Positions 16,818 through 26,005 of a stretch of 64,000 nt of DNA are shown piece by piece. Numbering within the stretch: the stretch's first letter is position 1; every line of letters begins with the position of its first letter. The notes under the pieces were generated by a model. That model searched no databases. It saw only the letters and a list, made by a program, of their open reading frames with translations, and was not told where the DNA came from. Made by a program: the position numbers and the translations under genes. The DNA is from Cryobacterium frigoriphilum (GTDB lineage: Bacteria; Actinomycetota; Actinomycetes; Actinomycetales; Microbacteriaceae), in the NCBI RefSeq assembly GCF_004403305.1, contig NZ_SOHE01000013.1, forward strand, positions 186,001 through 250,000, read 5' to 3'.

Positions 16818-17969
16818 ATGGCTGAGATCGAATTCACCATAGACGAACTAACAATTCCGGAGGCCTCCGGGGCCGCCGGCTGGAACGACTTCGTCGCGAT
16901 GGTCGCTGTCCGTAACACGGTCGATACCGAGGCGTACGCGAGCGACGAGCTGGCCTTCACCCCGGAAGAGCTGCTGCCGGTCTGGCAGAACCAGCGCTAC
17001 GAACCCAAACGAGTTCTCGTCGCCCGCGTCGGCGGCACCATCGTGGCACGTGCCACAGTGGAACGGCTTCCCGCCAGCGATCCCGATGGAGCGGCCAACG
17101 TGGCCTGGCTCTCCGTGCAGGTACTGCCCGGATGGCGCCGCCGAGGCATCGCCTCGGCCCTCACCGACCGCATCGAGGCCCTCGCCGCCGCCGACGGATG
17201 CCGCACTCTGATCGTGTATGCCGCCTCGCGTCCCGCGCCGGGCCCGGCCATGCCCTCGCCGACCGGGTTCGGGGCCGTTCCTCGCGACAATGCCGAGGTG
17301 CAGTTTCTGCTTCAGCGCGGCTACCGTCTGGAGCAGGTCGAGCGGGGCAGCCGGCTTGCCTTGCCGATCGGTCCCGACCTGTTGGCCAGTTTCGCCGAAC
17401 AGGCGGCCGGATTCGCGGGCACGGACTACATCGTTCACTGCTGGCGGGACAACACGCCGCCCGGCTGGCGCGAAGACGTGGCCGTGCTGTACACGCGCAT
17501 GAGCACGGATGCCCCCACCGCCGGCCTGCAGGAGCCCGAAGATGTGTGGACCGCCGAACGACTCGTCGACGAGGAGCGCTCGTTCGCCGGTTCCCCTCGC
17601 ATACTGCTGACCGCCGCGGTGCGGTATATCCCGAGCGGTCATCTGGTGGGGTTCAGCCAGCTCTCGGTGCCGGCCGAACGCGATCGACCGGTCAGCCAGG
17701 AGGACACCCTCGTGCTGCGCGAGCATCGCGGCCACCGGCTCGGCATGCTGCTGAAGGCGGCAAACCTGCACTACCTGCAGCGGGAGCATCCGGGACATCC
17801 CTCGATCATCACGTTCAATGCCGAGGAGAACCGGCACATGCTCGCCGTGAATGAGGCCCTCGGCTTCGTACCGATCGGTTACGAGGGCGCCTGGCGTCGA
17901 TCACGCACGGACGCCCTGCCGGAGGGGCGCACCGGCGCGGATCAGGAGACGAGCTCTGATCGGGACTAG
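16818..17969 (+). CDS. Tandem-domain GNAT N-acetyltransferase
   Basis: 383 residues with two GNAT folds. The first (about residues 10-185) has the acetyl-CoA motif GWRRRGIASALTDRIEAL and a further strand. The second (about 200-375) has the weaker REHRGHRLGMLLKAANL and the ENRHMLAVNEALGFVPIGY end seen in GNAT proteins. Two-domain enzymes of this kind acetylate small amines or protein N-termini, and mycothiol synthase has a similar plan, but the key mycothiol synthase residues cannot be judged here. The ATG at 16818 has no ribosome site; TATCCT ends eight bases before it, so it is probably leaderless. It is the only plus-strand gene between smc and mutM and has no clear partner. Confidence 0.82.
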   Translation: MAEIEFTIDELTIPEASGAAGWNDFVAMVAVRNTVDTEAYASDELAFTPEELLPVWQNQRYEPKRVLVARVGGTIVARATVERLPASDPDGAANVAWLSVQVLPGWRRRGIASALTDRIEALAAADGCRTLIVYAASRPAPGPAMPSPTGFGAVPRDNAEVQFLLQRGYRLEQVERGSRLALPIGPDLLASFAEQAAGFAGTDYIVHCWRDNTPPGWREDVAVLYTRMSTDAPTAGLQEPEDVWTAERLVDEERSFAGSPRILLTAAVRYIPSGHLVGFSQLSVPAERDRPVSQEDTLVLREHRGHRLGMLLKAANLHYLQREHPGHPSIITFNAEENRHMLAVNEALGFVPIGYEGAWRRSRTDALPEGRTGADQETSSDRD

Positions 17970-18030
17970 GGCAGGTCTGCGAGCGAACCTCGAGACCCAG
18001 CCTTCGCGAATGGTGGGAGTTCGTGACGCC

Positions 18031-18966
18031 CTAGCTCCCTCGCACCCGCTGGCACCTCGGACACAGGTGGGAGCCGCGGTTCATGAACTGTTCCCGCACG
18101 ATCGTTGTGCCGCAGCGCGCGCACGGGGTGCCCTGCTGCCCGTAGACGCTGAGGCTGTGCGAAAAGTAGCCGGACTCACCGTTGACGTTCACGTACTGGG
18201 CGTCAAAACTGGTGCCGCCCTCGACGAGGGCGCGCTGCAGAATCGTACGCACCGCCGCGAGCAGGGCTCGGGCCCGCGGCAAGGTCAGCGACGATGCGGG
18301 CTGCTCATAGTGCAGCCGCGCGGCGTACAGCGCCTCGTCGGCGTAGATATTGCCGATACCGCTGATCACGGTCTGGTCGAGCAGCACCCGCTTGATACCT
18401 GCCTTCTTGCGGGCGAGCACCCGATAGAAGTCCGGCGCTGAGAAGGCAGGGTCGAGCGGGTCCCGCGCGATGTGGGCCACCTGGGACGGCAGGCGGCGTT
18501 GCCAACCGGTTTCACGGCGATCACCGGCTGCCATCGGTTCCAGCCCCGAGAAGCCGCCGGAGCGGCCATCCGCTGTCGGGGTCATCGTGTCGATGGCCAT
18601 GCTGCCGAAGATGCGCTGGTCGACGAAATGCACCCACAGCTCGCCGAGCACCGGGTGTTCAACGCGCAGGCGGATGCGCAGCATTCGGTCGTCGACGGCT
18701 CCCGGCGCGCGCAGCAGCACCTGACCACTCATGCCGAGGTGGGCGACGAGGGCGCGCCCCGAGGCGAGGGGCACCCAGAGGAACTTTCCGCGGCGCACGA
18801 CCGCGAGCATCCGCTGCCCCTCGAGCAGATCGACAAAGGGCCCGGCCGTCGAGTCGTGACGGCGCAGCGAGCGCGGTTCGAAAACCTCGACGGCGGTGAC
18901 GGATGCCCCGGTGAGCGCCGGATCGAGCCCGGCACGCACGACCTCGACCTCGGGCAGCTCAGGCAT
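18031..18966 (-). CDS. mutM: Formamidopyrimidine-DNA glycosylase
   Basis: 311 residues. It removes 8-oxoguanine and ring-opened purines from DNA and cuts the strand by beta/delta elimination. The mature N-terminus PELPEVEVVRAGL carries the catalytic Pro and Glu. Further seen are the GKFLWVPL strand with the Lys, the helix-two-turn-helix DQTVISGIGNIYADEALYAA, and the C-terminal zinc finger CARCGTT...CPRCQRVR. The ATG at 18964-18966 gives the required P-E start; it lies inside a 16-bp tandem repeat. A 20-residue linker (TADGRSGGFSGLEPMAAG) after the FVDQRIFGSM strand is longer than usual. It follows rnc in the same direction. Confidence 0.95.
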   Translation of the reverse strand: MPELPEVEVVRAGLDPALTGASVTAVEVFEPRSLRRHDSTAGPFVDLLEGQRMLAVVRRGKFLWVPLASGRALVAHLGMSGQVLLRAPGAVDDRMLRIRLRVEHPVLGELWVHFVDQRIFGSMAIDTMTPTADGRSGGFSGLEPMAAGDRRETGWQRRLPSQVAHIARDPLDPAFSAPDFYRVLARKKAGIKRVLLDQTVISGIGNIYADEALYAARLHYEQPASSLTLPRARALLAAVRTILQRALVEGGTSFDAQYVNVNGESGYFSHSLSVYGQQGTPCARCGTTIVREQFMNRGSHLCPRCQRVRGS

Positions 18967-19024
18967 CGACAAGCTCAGGCATCGACAGGCTCAGGCATCG
19001 ACAGGCTCAGACATCGGCAAGCTC
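18961..19024. repeat. Four tandem 16-bp units spanning the mutM start
   Basis: AGGCATCGACAGGCTC is repeated four times (18961-18976, 18977-18992, 18993-19008, 19009-19024) with one to three changes. On the minus strand each copy reads GAG-CCTGTCG-ATG, so each carries a possible start codon. The copy nearest the gene provides the real mutM ATG. Because the period is 16, the other ATGs fall in different frames. Related 'GACAAGCTCAGG'-type words are common between genes in high-GC bacteria. Confidence 0.92.
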
Positions 19025-19044
19025 AGCTGTCACGCGCGGGCTGC

Positions 19045-19746
19045 TCAGCGGGAGCGGCGGGCGGTGAGCTGCTCGACCGCAGAGCGCGCGGCGGCCATTT
19101 CGGCGAATTTCTTGCTCGTGCCCTCGCCGCGCGCGACGAGGTCGGCGCCGACGGCGACGGCGGCGATGAAGACCTTGGCGTGATCGGGCCCGGTTTCGGT
19201 GACCGTGTACGCGGGAGCGCCGGTGCCCCGGCGGGCGGCGAGCTCCTGCAGCGAGGTTTTAAAATCCAGGGAACCGCCGAAACGATTCGGGTCGGCCAAC
19301 AGCGGCGCGATGAGGCGCAGCACGAGCGCGGTGGCCGCGTCGCCGCCGGAATCGAGGTAGACGGCGCCGATGAGTGCCTCGACGGTGTCGGCGAGGATCG
19401 ACGAATTGTCGCGGCCGCCCGTGAGCAGTTCCCCGCGGCCGAGCCGCAGGTACTGTCCGAGGTCGATTCCACGAGCGATGTCGGCCAAGGCGGCGCTTGA
19501 CACCAGACTGGCACGACGCTTGGACAGAACGCCCTCGTCGACCAGCGGGTTGCTGCGATACAGCATGACCGCGACGGCCTGTCCCAGAATCGAATCGCCG
19601 AGAAACTCCAGGCGTTCGTTGGTGGGGATGCCGCCATTTTCGTACGCAAACGAACGATGAGTGAGGGCCAGCTCCAGCAGGGTCGGCTCGATCTGCACAC
19701 CGAGGGTCGCCAGAAGAGGCGACCGCTCGGGATCAGAGTTCGTCAT
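19045..19746 (-). CDS. rnc: Ribonuclease III
   Basis: 233 residues. It cuts double-stranded RNA, including rRNA precursors. The catalytic signature NERLEFLGDSILG is at residues 43-55 and the second acidic site is in DTVEALIGAVYLDSGG. The C-terminal dsRNA-binding domain (FKTSLQELAARR to FAEMAAARSAVEQL) is complete. It starts 16 bases after the L32 gene stop, so it is part of the DUF177-rpmF-rnc-mutM operon, as in other actinobacteria. Confidence 0.96.
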   Translation of the reverse strand: MTNSDPERSPLLATLGVQIEPTLLELALTHRSFAYENGGIPTNERLEFLGDSILGQAVAVMLYRSNPLVDEGVLSKRRASLVSSAALADIARGIDLGQYLRLGRGELLTGGRDNSSILADTVEALIGAVYLDSGGDAATALVLRLIAPLLADPNRFGGSLDFKTSLQELAARRGTGAPAYTVTETGPDHAKVFIAAVAVGADLVARGEGTSKKFAEMAAARSAVEQLTARRSR

Positions 19747-19761
19747 CGTGTGGTGACAGAT

Positions 19762-19965
19762 TTAGATGTCAGCGACTTTACGGCCCTTGTATTCCATGAA
19801 GAGGGCGGTGCCGGCGGAGTCGGTGACAACCTTGGCACGGTGCGGAAGGCTGTAGACAACCTTGCCGTTTTCCATCGTCTTCACGAGGGTGGGAGGGGTG
19901 GCCTTCCACTGCGCGCGACGGGAGTGGGTGTTGGAACGCGACATCTTGCGCTTCGGTACTGCCAT
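19762..19965 (-). CDS. rpmF: 50S ribosomal protein L32
   Basis: 67 residues. The N-terminus [20 protein letters not shown] is characteristic of bL32. The zinc-binding cysteines of some L32 proteins are absent, so this is a Cys-minus type. It lies two bases after the DUF177 gene, the standard pairing. Confidence 0.96.
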   Translation of the reverse strand: MAVPKRKMSRSNTHSRRAQWKATPPTLVKTMENGKVVYSLPHRAKVVTDSAGTALFMEYKGRKVADI

Positions 19966-19967
19966 GA

Positions 19968-20576
19968 CTACTTCTCTTCTCTGTCTAAAGTAACGCTGTG
20001 TGAGTCTAAATCAACGCTGTTCGAGTCAGCATGGATGATCTCATCCGTGTTGATGGTGGTGGAGGCTTGGAATCCCGCAAGCGCTGACCACCGTGGATCG
20101 GTCGGCGGGGTGGGATCGAGTTGCGGTGAGTCTTCCAGGGGCTGCCCGGTCTCACTGTCAAGACCCGGGCAATCCCGCCGGCAAACCGGCTGGAACGGTA
20201 GTGACAAGACTACCGCGTCCCGAATCAAGGATTCCGCGTCGACATGGTCGTCCGAAATCTCAAACTCAAAAGCTTCGTCTTGAGAGTAGCCGAAAAGTTC
20301 CGAGAAATGAACTCGAACCGGCAGCGCGATGTCTTTCAGGCATCGGCCGCAGATACCCTCGGCGGTTCCGGTGATGCTGAAGGTCGCCAGAATGCCCTCG
20401 TGCATGGCTTCCAGGCGCAGGTCGGTCTCGAGCGTTGAGCCCGCTTTGACCGACACGAGGCCGGCACCGAGGTCTTCGGGAACGACGATGTCGAGTTCCC
20501 GTTCGTGCATTGTGCCTGGACGATTGATGAGGTCACGAACATCAATCGTGTACGGCGTTTTCTTGAACTTGGTCAC
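19968..20576 (-). CDS. DUF177 (YceD) family protein
   Basis: 202 residues. YceD-family proteins are encoded next to rpmF in most bacteria and are thought to act in ribosome or 23S rRNA biogenesis. The N-terminus [20 protein letters not shown], the central [12 protein letters not shown] and the C-terminal [13 protein letters not shown] are the conserved parts. The GTG at 20576 is preferred: on the minus strand TAGACT lies seven bases upstream, giving a near-leaderless start, and an AGGG is also close. The open frame continues upstream without conserved sequence. Confidence 0.9.
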   Translation of the reverse strand: MTKFKKTPYTIDVRDLINRPGTMHERELDIVVPEDLGAGLVSVKAGSTLETDLRLEAMHEGILATFSITGTAEGICGRCLKDIALPVRVHFSELFGYSQDEAFEFEISDDHVDAESLIRDAVVLSLPFQPVCRRDCPGLDSETGQPLEDSPQLDPTPPTDPRWSALAGFQASTTINTDEIIHADSNSVDLDSHSVTLDREEK

Positions 20577-20586
20577 CAGCCCTAGT

Positions 20587-23091
20587 CTACGCGTTCGTCG
20601 AACCCTGCCCGCGCGCATCCGCGAACCGTTCGCTCGCGCGCGCACCGGAGTGAGCACCGGAGTGAGCACCGAGCAGCGACACGGGCGCGAGCGCGGCCCG
20701 GAGTCTGACGGCACGGTCCGACGCGGCGAAGAGCGCCCGCACGACCCGGTCGACGTCGTCGGCGAGCGCGCCGGCCCCCCGCAGCGGAGCGGCCCCCGGC
20801 TGGGCGAAGCGCAGCCGTTCGAGGTCGCCGAGCACCCGGTTCAGCGCGTCCCGGTTCAGCGCGTCCCGGTCAGCGGATGCGTCCAGCCGGGCCTCCAGCC
20901 GGGCGGCCACCTCGCGGGGCGTGTCGGTGCGACTCACTCGCACCCCGAGGTCGAGCGCGGTGTCGGTCAGTTCCGCCCAGGCCTCCGCCGCTCCCCCGCG
21001 TTGGCCCTGTCCGGTGCCCCGGCCGACGTTGACCCCGTCGATATTGGCACCGGCCCCGGAACGGATGCGGCGCAGCCGACCGCGGCGCCGCCAGCCACGC
21101 AGCAGACCGGGCACGAGCAACAGCATCGAGACCACGAGCAGCATAGTTCCGGGCCAGAACACAATCGCGGTGAGCACCTCATCGCCGGCAGCAGCCTGAC
21201 CGGGGTCCGTTCCGGCATCCGTGGGAACAACCCCCTCTGGCCGCGGGGTCTGCGCCGCATCCGTCGCCCCCGGCGTGCGTGACGGCGCCGGAGTGACACC
21301 GACCTGCGCATAGTCGGGCACACTGCCGCGACCGGGGGTCGGCTCGAACGGCACCCAGCCGACGCCCACGAAGTACAGCTCTGGCCAGGCGTGCAGGTCG
21401 TGCGAGTCGACCTCGAAGGTCTCGATGCCCTGGCTGAAGTTGCGCGTACCGGGCAGATAGCCGATCGAGATGCGTGCCGGAATGCCGAGTGCCCGCGCCA
21501 TGACGGCCATGGCCGAGGAGAAGTGCACGCAGTATCCGCTCTTGGCCTCGAGGAAGGTACCGACGACCTCGAGGCCGCCACCGTCGTAGCCCTCCTCAAC
21601 GGGCGCTTCGGTGTCGTAGCGAAAGTCCGCTCCGTTCAGATAGTCCTGCAGGGCCACCGCCGAGTCGTAAACGGATGCGCTGTCGGCCGTCACCGTGCGG
21701 GCGGTCTCGTCGATGATGGCCGGGCGTTCCTCGGGCAGCTCCAGGTTTGCGACGGCATCCGCGGGGTACTCCCGGCTCGACGTGCGCAGCTGGTCTGCCG
21801 TTGGCACGACCTCGAAGCCCGAGACCGTGTAGGTCTGGCCCTGCGTGCTCGCGTTCTGGCCCTTCACCGTGAGTGTCTCGCTGTTCCAATACCAGTTGCC
21901 GGTCAGGCCGTTCACCCGGGTGGCCGGCATCGGCAGCGGCAGCAGGGGCGACCGCACGCCATCGATGACGATCGACGAACTGAACTCCACGGTCTCGACA
22001 TCATCGCCGAGTCCGGCCGGCCGGTCGATCGCGTCGACCGTGTTCGTCTGGTCGATCACGTCGTCATCGGACGTCCACGTGGTTCCCTCGAAGGTATCGA
22101 GGGTCAGGAGCGTCAGGTAGGGGCGGTTCTCGGCCGTCGTGACATAGTGCAGGGCCGGGCCGGCCTCGGGGCGCCGCAGGTCCTGCCCGAGGTCGACCAT
22201 CGGGCTCACCCCCGCGCCGAACAGCGATCCGGCCCCGCCGCCCGCGCCGCTCGTGGCGACGGTGGGCACCACAAGGCTCAGCGTGAGGGCTCCGACCAGG
22301 GTCACGCCGCCCAGCAGCAGCGAGCCGCCACCGGAGCCGGGGCCGCCCCACGGCCCCGACACCCACGATCCGGACGCGTGCGATTGGGATGCGTGCGATT
22401 GGGATGCCACGGCGCGGAGCCTCATACTCGCGCGCTCCTCGCGCCCGTGCCCCAGCCGCACGTCGATCCGCAGCAGCCACAGATACGCCGCGGCGACGAG
22501 CAACAGCGGAAGCGTTCCGACACCCTCCGACAGCACGAGCCCGGGGATCAGCACCGGAATCAGCACGGCGAGCCCGGCAACCGCCGGCACGCGCAGGGTG
22601 ACGGCGATGAGGTGAACGAGCCACGCCAGTACCCCGGCACCGGCCGCGAGCAGCAGCGTGATGCCCTCGGTCAACACGGCCGGTGTCGTCTGTTCGCTGA
22701 TGGAGCTCGCGCCCTGTTCGGCGAGCGTGGTCAGCACGCCGATGGTGGCGGGGGTCGGAATCAGCCAGAGCAGCCCGGTACCGGCCCCGAACAGGAGGGT
22801 GAGCAGCATGACGAGCACCCCGAGGCCGGCGAACGGCACGAGCACCCGCGGCACCCCGATTCTGCGCAGCCCGGCGAGCGCCGCGAGGGTCACGACGGCC
22901 ATCAGTGCGATCACCCACCACCACGCCGATCCACGCAGCACCGGTGCGAGTCCGCTGAAGCCGGTGAGCAGCAGAACGAGCAGCACGAGCATGAGCGGCC
23001 ACTCGGCGCTGCGCGCTTCAGTCCGGCGCCGCGGTTCAGTCCGGCCGGCGTGAGACAGGCTGGGTTCATGAGGCACGCTGGGGTCAGGCAT
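20587..23091 (-). CDS. Membrane-bound transglutaminase-like protein with intact catalytic residues (TgpA type)
   Basis: 834 residues. The N-terminal part has about six to eight membrane helices (from WPLMLVLLVLLLTGFSGLA). An external domain follows, with the transglutaminase-like core: Cys in KSGYCVHFSSAMAVMAR, His in DSHDLHAWPELYF, and the closing strand GWVPFEPTPGRG, where Glu replaces the usual Asp. Another membrane helix (VFWPGTMLLVVSMLLLVPGLL) leads to a cytoplasmic tail. The ATG at 23091 has GGAG six bases upstream and overlaps the DUF58 gene by eight bases. MoxR, DUF58 and this protein form a known chaperone/membrane module of unsettled role. Three short tandem repeats lie in its linkers (20642-20665, 20838-20867, 22373-22402). 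Confidence 0.87.
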   Translation of the reverse strand: MPDPSVPHEPSLSHAGRTEPRRRTEARSAEWPLMLVLLVLLLTGFSGLAPVLRGSAWWWVIALMAVVTLAALAGLRRIGVPRVLVPFAGLGVLVMLLTLLFGAGTGLLWLIPTPATIGVLTTLAEQGASSISEQTTPAVLTEGITLLLAAGAGVLAWLVHLIAVTLRVPAVAGLAVLIPVLIPGLVLSEGVGTLPLLLVAAAYLWLLRIDVRLGHGREERASMRLRAVASQSHASQSHASGSWVSGPWGGPGSGGGSLLLGGVTLVGALTLSLVVPTVATSGAGGGAGSLFGAGVSPMVDLGQDLRRPEAGPALHYVTTAENRPYLTLLTLDTFEGTTWTSDDDVIDQTNTVDAIDRPAGLGDDVETVEFSSSIVIDGVRSPLLPLPMPATRVNGLTGNWYWNSETLTVKGQNASTQGQTYTVSGFEVVPTADQLRTSSREYPADAVANLELPEERPAIIDETARTVTADSASVYDSAVALQDYLNGADFRYDTEAPVEEGYDGGGLEVVGTFLEAKSGYCVHFSSAMAVMARALGIPARISIGYLPGTRNFSQGIETFEVDSHDLHAWPELYFVGVGWVPFEPTPGRGSVPDYAQVGVTPAPSRTPGATDAAQTPRPEGVVPTDAGTDPGQAAAGDEVLTAIVFWPGTMLLVVSMLLLVPGLLRGWRRRGRLRRIRSGAGANIDGVNVGRGTGQGQRGGAAEAWAELTDTALDLGVRVSRTDTPREVAARLEARLDASADRDALNRDALNRVLGDLERLRFAQPGAAPLRGAGALADDVDRVVRALFAASDRAVRLRAALAPVSLLGAHSGAHSGARASERFADARGQGSTNA
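20642..20665 (-). repeat. Tandem 12-bp repeat in the transglutaminase-like gene, C-terminal end
   Basis: GCACCGGAGTGA twice plus a partial copy; encodes an S-G-A-H unit a few residues from the end of the protein. Confidence 0.7.
20838..20867 (-). repeat. Two tandem 15-bp units in the transglutaminase-like gene
   Basis: GGTTCAGCGCGTCCC twice, then a truncated copy. Encodes the doubled RDALN unit in the cytoplasmic tail. Confidence 0.75.
22373..22402 (-). repeat. Two tandem 15-bp units in the transglutaminase-like gene, membrane linker
   Basis: GATGCGTGCGATTGG twice with one change; encodes the doubled S-Q-S-H-A unit between membrane helices. Confidence 0.75.
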
Positions 23092-24400
23092 CGCGATCTC
23101 CATCCCGGCCGGAGCCGCCGCGCAGGGCCGAGTCCCAGGCTTCGGGGATATCGGCGGCCGCGTTGACGAGGATGCAGCGCCAGCCGGCCTCACGCAGGGT
23201 CGCCACGCTGCCCGAACTCATCGTTTCGAGCACGAATGCGATCGCCGGATGGGACCGCTCGCGCAGGGCTCGCAGGTCGGCCAGACCCCGAGCATCCGTT
23301 TCGACGAGAATCGCGATGGTCGGGCTCTGGCCGGTTCCCATCGATCGCCAGGGAGGGTCGTCGCCGTGCACCGCGGCAATGGGCTGCACGGTCGCGAGGG
23401 CCTCGAGCAGGGGTCGCTCGCCACCCACGTCGAAGTAGACCGGTGCGTCGCCGCGCAGCCCGCCGCGTTCACGCTCGGCGCCGGGAGCGATCTGGCTTGG
23501 CCCGGTCTCGACGAGCTGCATGCGAAATCCGGCACCGATGAGGTGCACGCCGACGGAGGCCGCGATCTCGATCGCGAGTTCAAATGAGCGGATGCCGCGG
23601 AGCCGGGCACCGGGCCGGGCATCGAGCGGTGTGGTATCGAGTACGAGTCGCGCCTCGGGGTTGCTGCGCTGTTCCTCCTGGCGCACCATGAGTTCGCCGT
23701 GCCGGGCGGTGGCGCGCCAGTTCACTCGCCGCAGGGGGTCGCCGGGGCGGTACTCGCGGGCAATGAGCTCGTCTGCGTTGGGGCTGATGTTGCGCAGGGC
23801 CTCTCGACTGGCACCGTCCCCGCTCACCACGGCGAGCCCGGAGCCGGGAAGCGTCGTCACGCGCGGCGTGACGACAAAATCGTGCGGGTCACCGACCGGT
23901 CGTTCGTGAAAGGCGAGGCCAAAAGGATCCCGGCGGCCCAGCTGCAACGGTCCGCTCGAATACAGCCCCCGGGTCGGCGGCAGCACCGGATAGTCGACCC
24001 TGGCGGAGTCGGGGCCGCCGTCGGCGCCGGAGCCACGACGATCGAGCGTCGGCAGGTCACGACGCTCCGGCGGGCGGATGGCGCCGGACACCGTATCGCG
24101 CCAGCGGGCACCGAACACCGGCCGCGGCGACAGGTTGCGCACCCGCAGCGAGACCAGGGCGCTCTCGCCGGCGGCAACGACCGAGGGAAATACCGCCCGC
24201 CGCACCTCGACGCGCACCGGGCGCACCGACACGAAGACGAGGGCGACCATTGGCAGCACCAAGAGCAGTGCGGCCACGAACAGCAGGTCACGGCGGCCCA
24301 GCACCACGCCGAGAACCGCGAGCGTCGACCCGGCGAGCAGAAACATACCGCCGCGCAGGGTCAGCCACGGCAGCCAGACCGGGCGCGTGCGGTTCGTCAC
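23084..24400 (-). CDS. DUF58 domain protein of the MoxR module
   Basis: 438 residues. Two N-terminal membrane helices (GGMFLLAGSTLAVLGVVLG and DLLFVAALLLVLPMVALVFV) are followed by a beta-rich domain and the DUF58 signature REYRPGDPLRRVNWRATARH. The C-terminal part looks like a von Willebrand A-type fold. DUF58 proteins are encoded beside MoxR ATPases and are probably their membrane clients. It overlaps the MoxR gene by four bases and the transglutaminase gene by eight. Confidence 0.88.
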   Translation of the reverse strand: MTNRTRPVWLPWLTLRGGMFLLAGSTLAVLGVVLGRRDLLFVAALLLVLPMVALVFVSVRPVRVEVRRAVFPSVVAAGESALVSLRVRNLSPRPVFGARWRDTVSGAIRPPERRDLPTLDRRGSGADGGPDSARVDYPVLPPTRGLYSSGPLQLGRRDPFGLAFHERPVGDPHDFVVTPRVTTLPGSGLAVVSGDGASREALRNISPNADELIAREYRPGDPLRRVNWRATARHGELMVRQEEQRSNPEARLVLDTTPLDARPGARLRGIRSFELAIEIAASVGVHLIGAGFRMQLVETGPSQIAPGAERERGGLRGDAPVYFDVGGERPLLEALATVQPIAAVHGDDPPWRSMGTGQSPTIAILVETDARGLADLRALRERSHPAIAFVLETMSSGSVATLREAGWRCILVNAAADIPEAWDSALRGGSGRDGDRDA

Positions 24401-25425
24401 GGTCGGCCTTGCGCCCCGACCGGAACCGGGGTCGCCGCGACGATGCGCCGTACGATCTCCTCAATGAGCGGGGTGCTGTCCTGATGGTGGTGGCCCAGGG
24501 CGCGGCTCGTGGGCACCAGCCGATGGCCGAGAACGGCCACGGCGAGGCTGTCGATGTCATCGGGCAGCACGTACTCACGGCCGTGCAGGGCCGCCTGCGC
24601 CTTCGCGGCTCGAATGAGCTGCAGCGTCGCACGCGGGCTCGCCCCGAGCCGCAACTCCCGGTCGTCGCGGGTCGCGCGCACGAGGTTGACGGCGTATTCC
24701 TTGACCGCGCCGGACGCGAAGACACCGCGGGCGGCGGCCATCATGGCCCGCAGCTCGGCGCCGGAGACGACCGGTTCGATACGGGACAGCGGGCTGGTGT
24801 CGTCGCGGGAATCGAGCATCGCGAGCTCGGAACCGGCGTCGGGGTAGCCCATCGAGATGCGCGCCATGAAGCGGTCACGCTGGGCCTCCGGCAGGGCGTA
24901 GGTGCCCTCCATCTCGATCGGGTTCTGGGTGGCGACGACGGTGAAGGGCAGATCGAGCGGGTAGGTCGCGCCGTCGACGGTGATCTGGCGTTCCTCCATG
25001 CACTCGAGCAGCGCGGACTGGGTTTTGGGGCTCGCCCGGTTGATCTCGTCGCCGATCACGATGTTGGCGAAGACCGGCCCCGGCTTGAACTCGAACCGGT
25101 TCTGGGCCTGATTGAAGACCGATACCCCGGTCACGTCGGAGGGCAACAGGTCGGGCGTGAACTGAATGCGCCCGACGGTGCAGTCCACCGAACGTGCGAG
25201 CGCCTTCGCGAGCATCGTCTTGCCGACCCCCGGCACATCTTCGATGAGCAGGTGGCCGCCGGCCAGCAGCACGGTGAGCGCGATCAGCACGGCATCGTGT
25301 TTTCCGTCGATGACGGTCTCGACGTTGCGGATGATGTTGCGGCCCGCCTCGGCGACGGCAGGCAGCGAGACGGTCTGCACGATCGAGGGTTCGTCGGCGG
25401 CGAGGCCGAGGCGGGCGGTGGTCAT
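24397..25425 (-). CDS. MoxR-type AAA+ ATPase
   Basis: 342 residues. Walker A is in [17 protein letters not shown], Walker B in [20 protein letters not shown], sensor 1 in [20 protein letters not shown], then [13 protein letters not shown] and a lid domain. MoxR ATPases help fold or activate partner proteins, often surface or metal-containing ones. Its start overlaps the coaD stop by ATGA, an unusual tie between coenzyme A synthesis and this module. A second MoxR gene is at 44340-45338. Confidence 0.9.
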   Translation of the reverse strand: MTTARLGLAADEPSIVQTVSLPAVAEAGRNIIRNVETVIDGKHDAVLIALTVLLAGGHLLIEDVPGVGKTMLAKALARSVDCTVGRIQFTPDLLPSDVTGVSVFNQAQNRFEFKPGPVFANIVIGDEINRASPKTQSALLECMEERQITVDGATYPLDLPFTVVATQNPIEMEGTYALPEAQRDRFMARISMGYPDAGSELAMLDSRDDTSPLSRIEPVVSGAELRAMMAAARGVFASGAVKEYAVNLVRATRDDRELRLGASPRATLQLIRAAKAQAALHGREYVLPDDIDSLAVAVLGHRLVPTSRALGHHHQDSTPLIEEIVRRIVAATPVPVGAQGRP

Positions 25426-25910
25426 GCCTTCGCTCGCTCCAGGAAGCGATTGACGACGGCGGGCACATACGGTGAGACATCTCCGCCGAGGGCCGCGACC
25501 TGGCGCACGAGCGAACTCGACACGTGGGCGTTGGCCGGATTCGGCAGCAGAAAGATCGTCTCGACGGCAGCGAGGTTGCGGTTCACGATGGCCATCGGCG
25601 TTTCGTAGGCCACGTCCACCTGCGAGCGGATGCCCTTCACGAGCACACTCGCCCCGACGTCCATGCAGTAGTCCACGAGCAGGCCCATGCTCCACGACGA
25701 CACGGTGATGTTGCGCGGCAGGCCGGCCTCGACGATCGCCTGTTGCAGCAGCGACACCCGCTGGCTGATGGGCAGCAGGGCGGTCTTGCCCGGGTTGTGC
25801 ACGACAAGAACGTGGAGTTCATCGAACAGGCCGGCGGCACGGTCGATCACGTCCAGATGTCCGAGCGTGACGGGGTCGAACGATCCGGGGACAACGGCGA
25901 TCCTGCGCAT
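25422..25910 (-). CDS. coaD: Phosphopantetheine adenylyltransferase
   Basis: 162 residues. It adenylates 4'-phosphopantetheine in coenzyme A synthesis. The nucleotidyltransferase motif [20 protein letters not shown] is at the N-terminus, with [20 protein letters not shown] and [16 protein letters not shown] later. The ATG at 25910 fits both the family length and a TAGTGT box seven bases upstream; a GTG nine bases earlier is possible. Overlaps the MoxR gene by four bases. Confidence 0.95.
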   Translation of the reverse strand: MRRIAVVPGSFDPVTLGHLDVIDRAAGLFDELHVLVVHNPGKTALLPISQRVSLLQQAIVEAGLPRNITVSSWSMGLLVDYCMDVGASVLVKGIRSQVDVAYETPMAIVNRNLAAVETIFLLPNPANAHVSSSLVRQVAALGGDVSPYVPAVVNRFLERAKA

Positions 25911-26005
25911 AGGAAACACACTACTGCCCCCCGGTTACGCTGCCCCCATCGAGGAGCAGACTGAGGGGCAGAACCTTGTTTCTACCCGTCTGGGCAACCG
26001 TGCGC

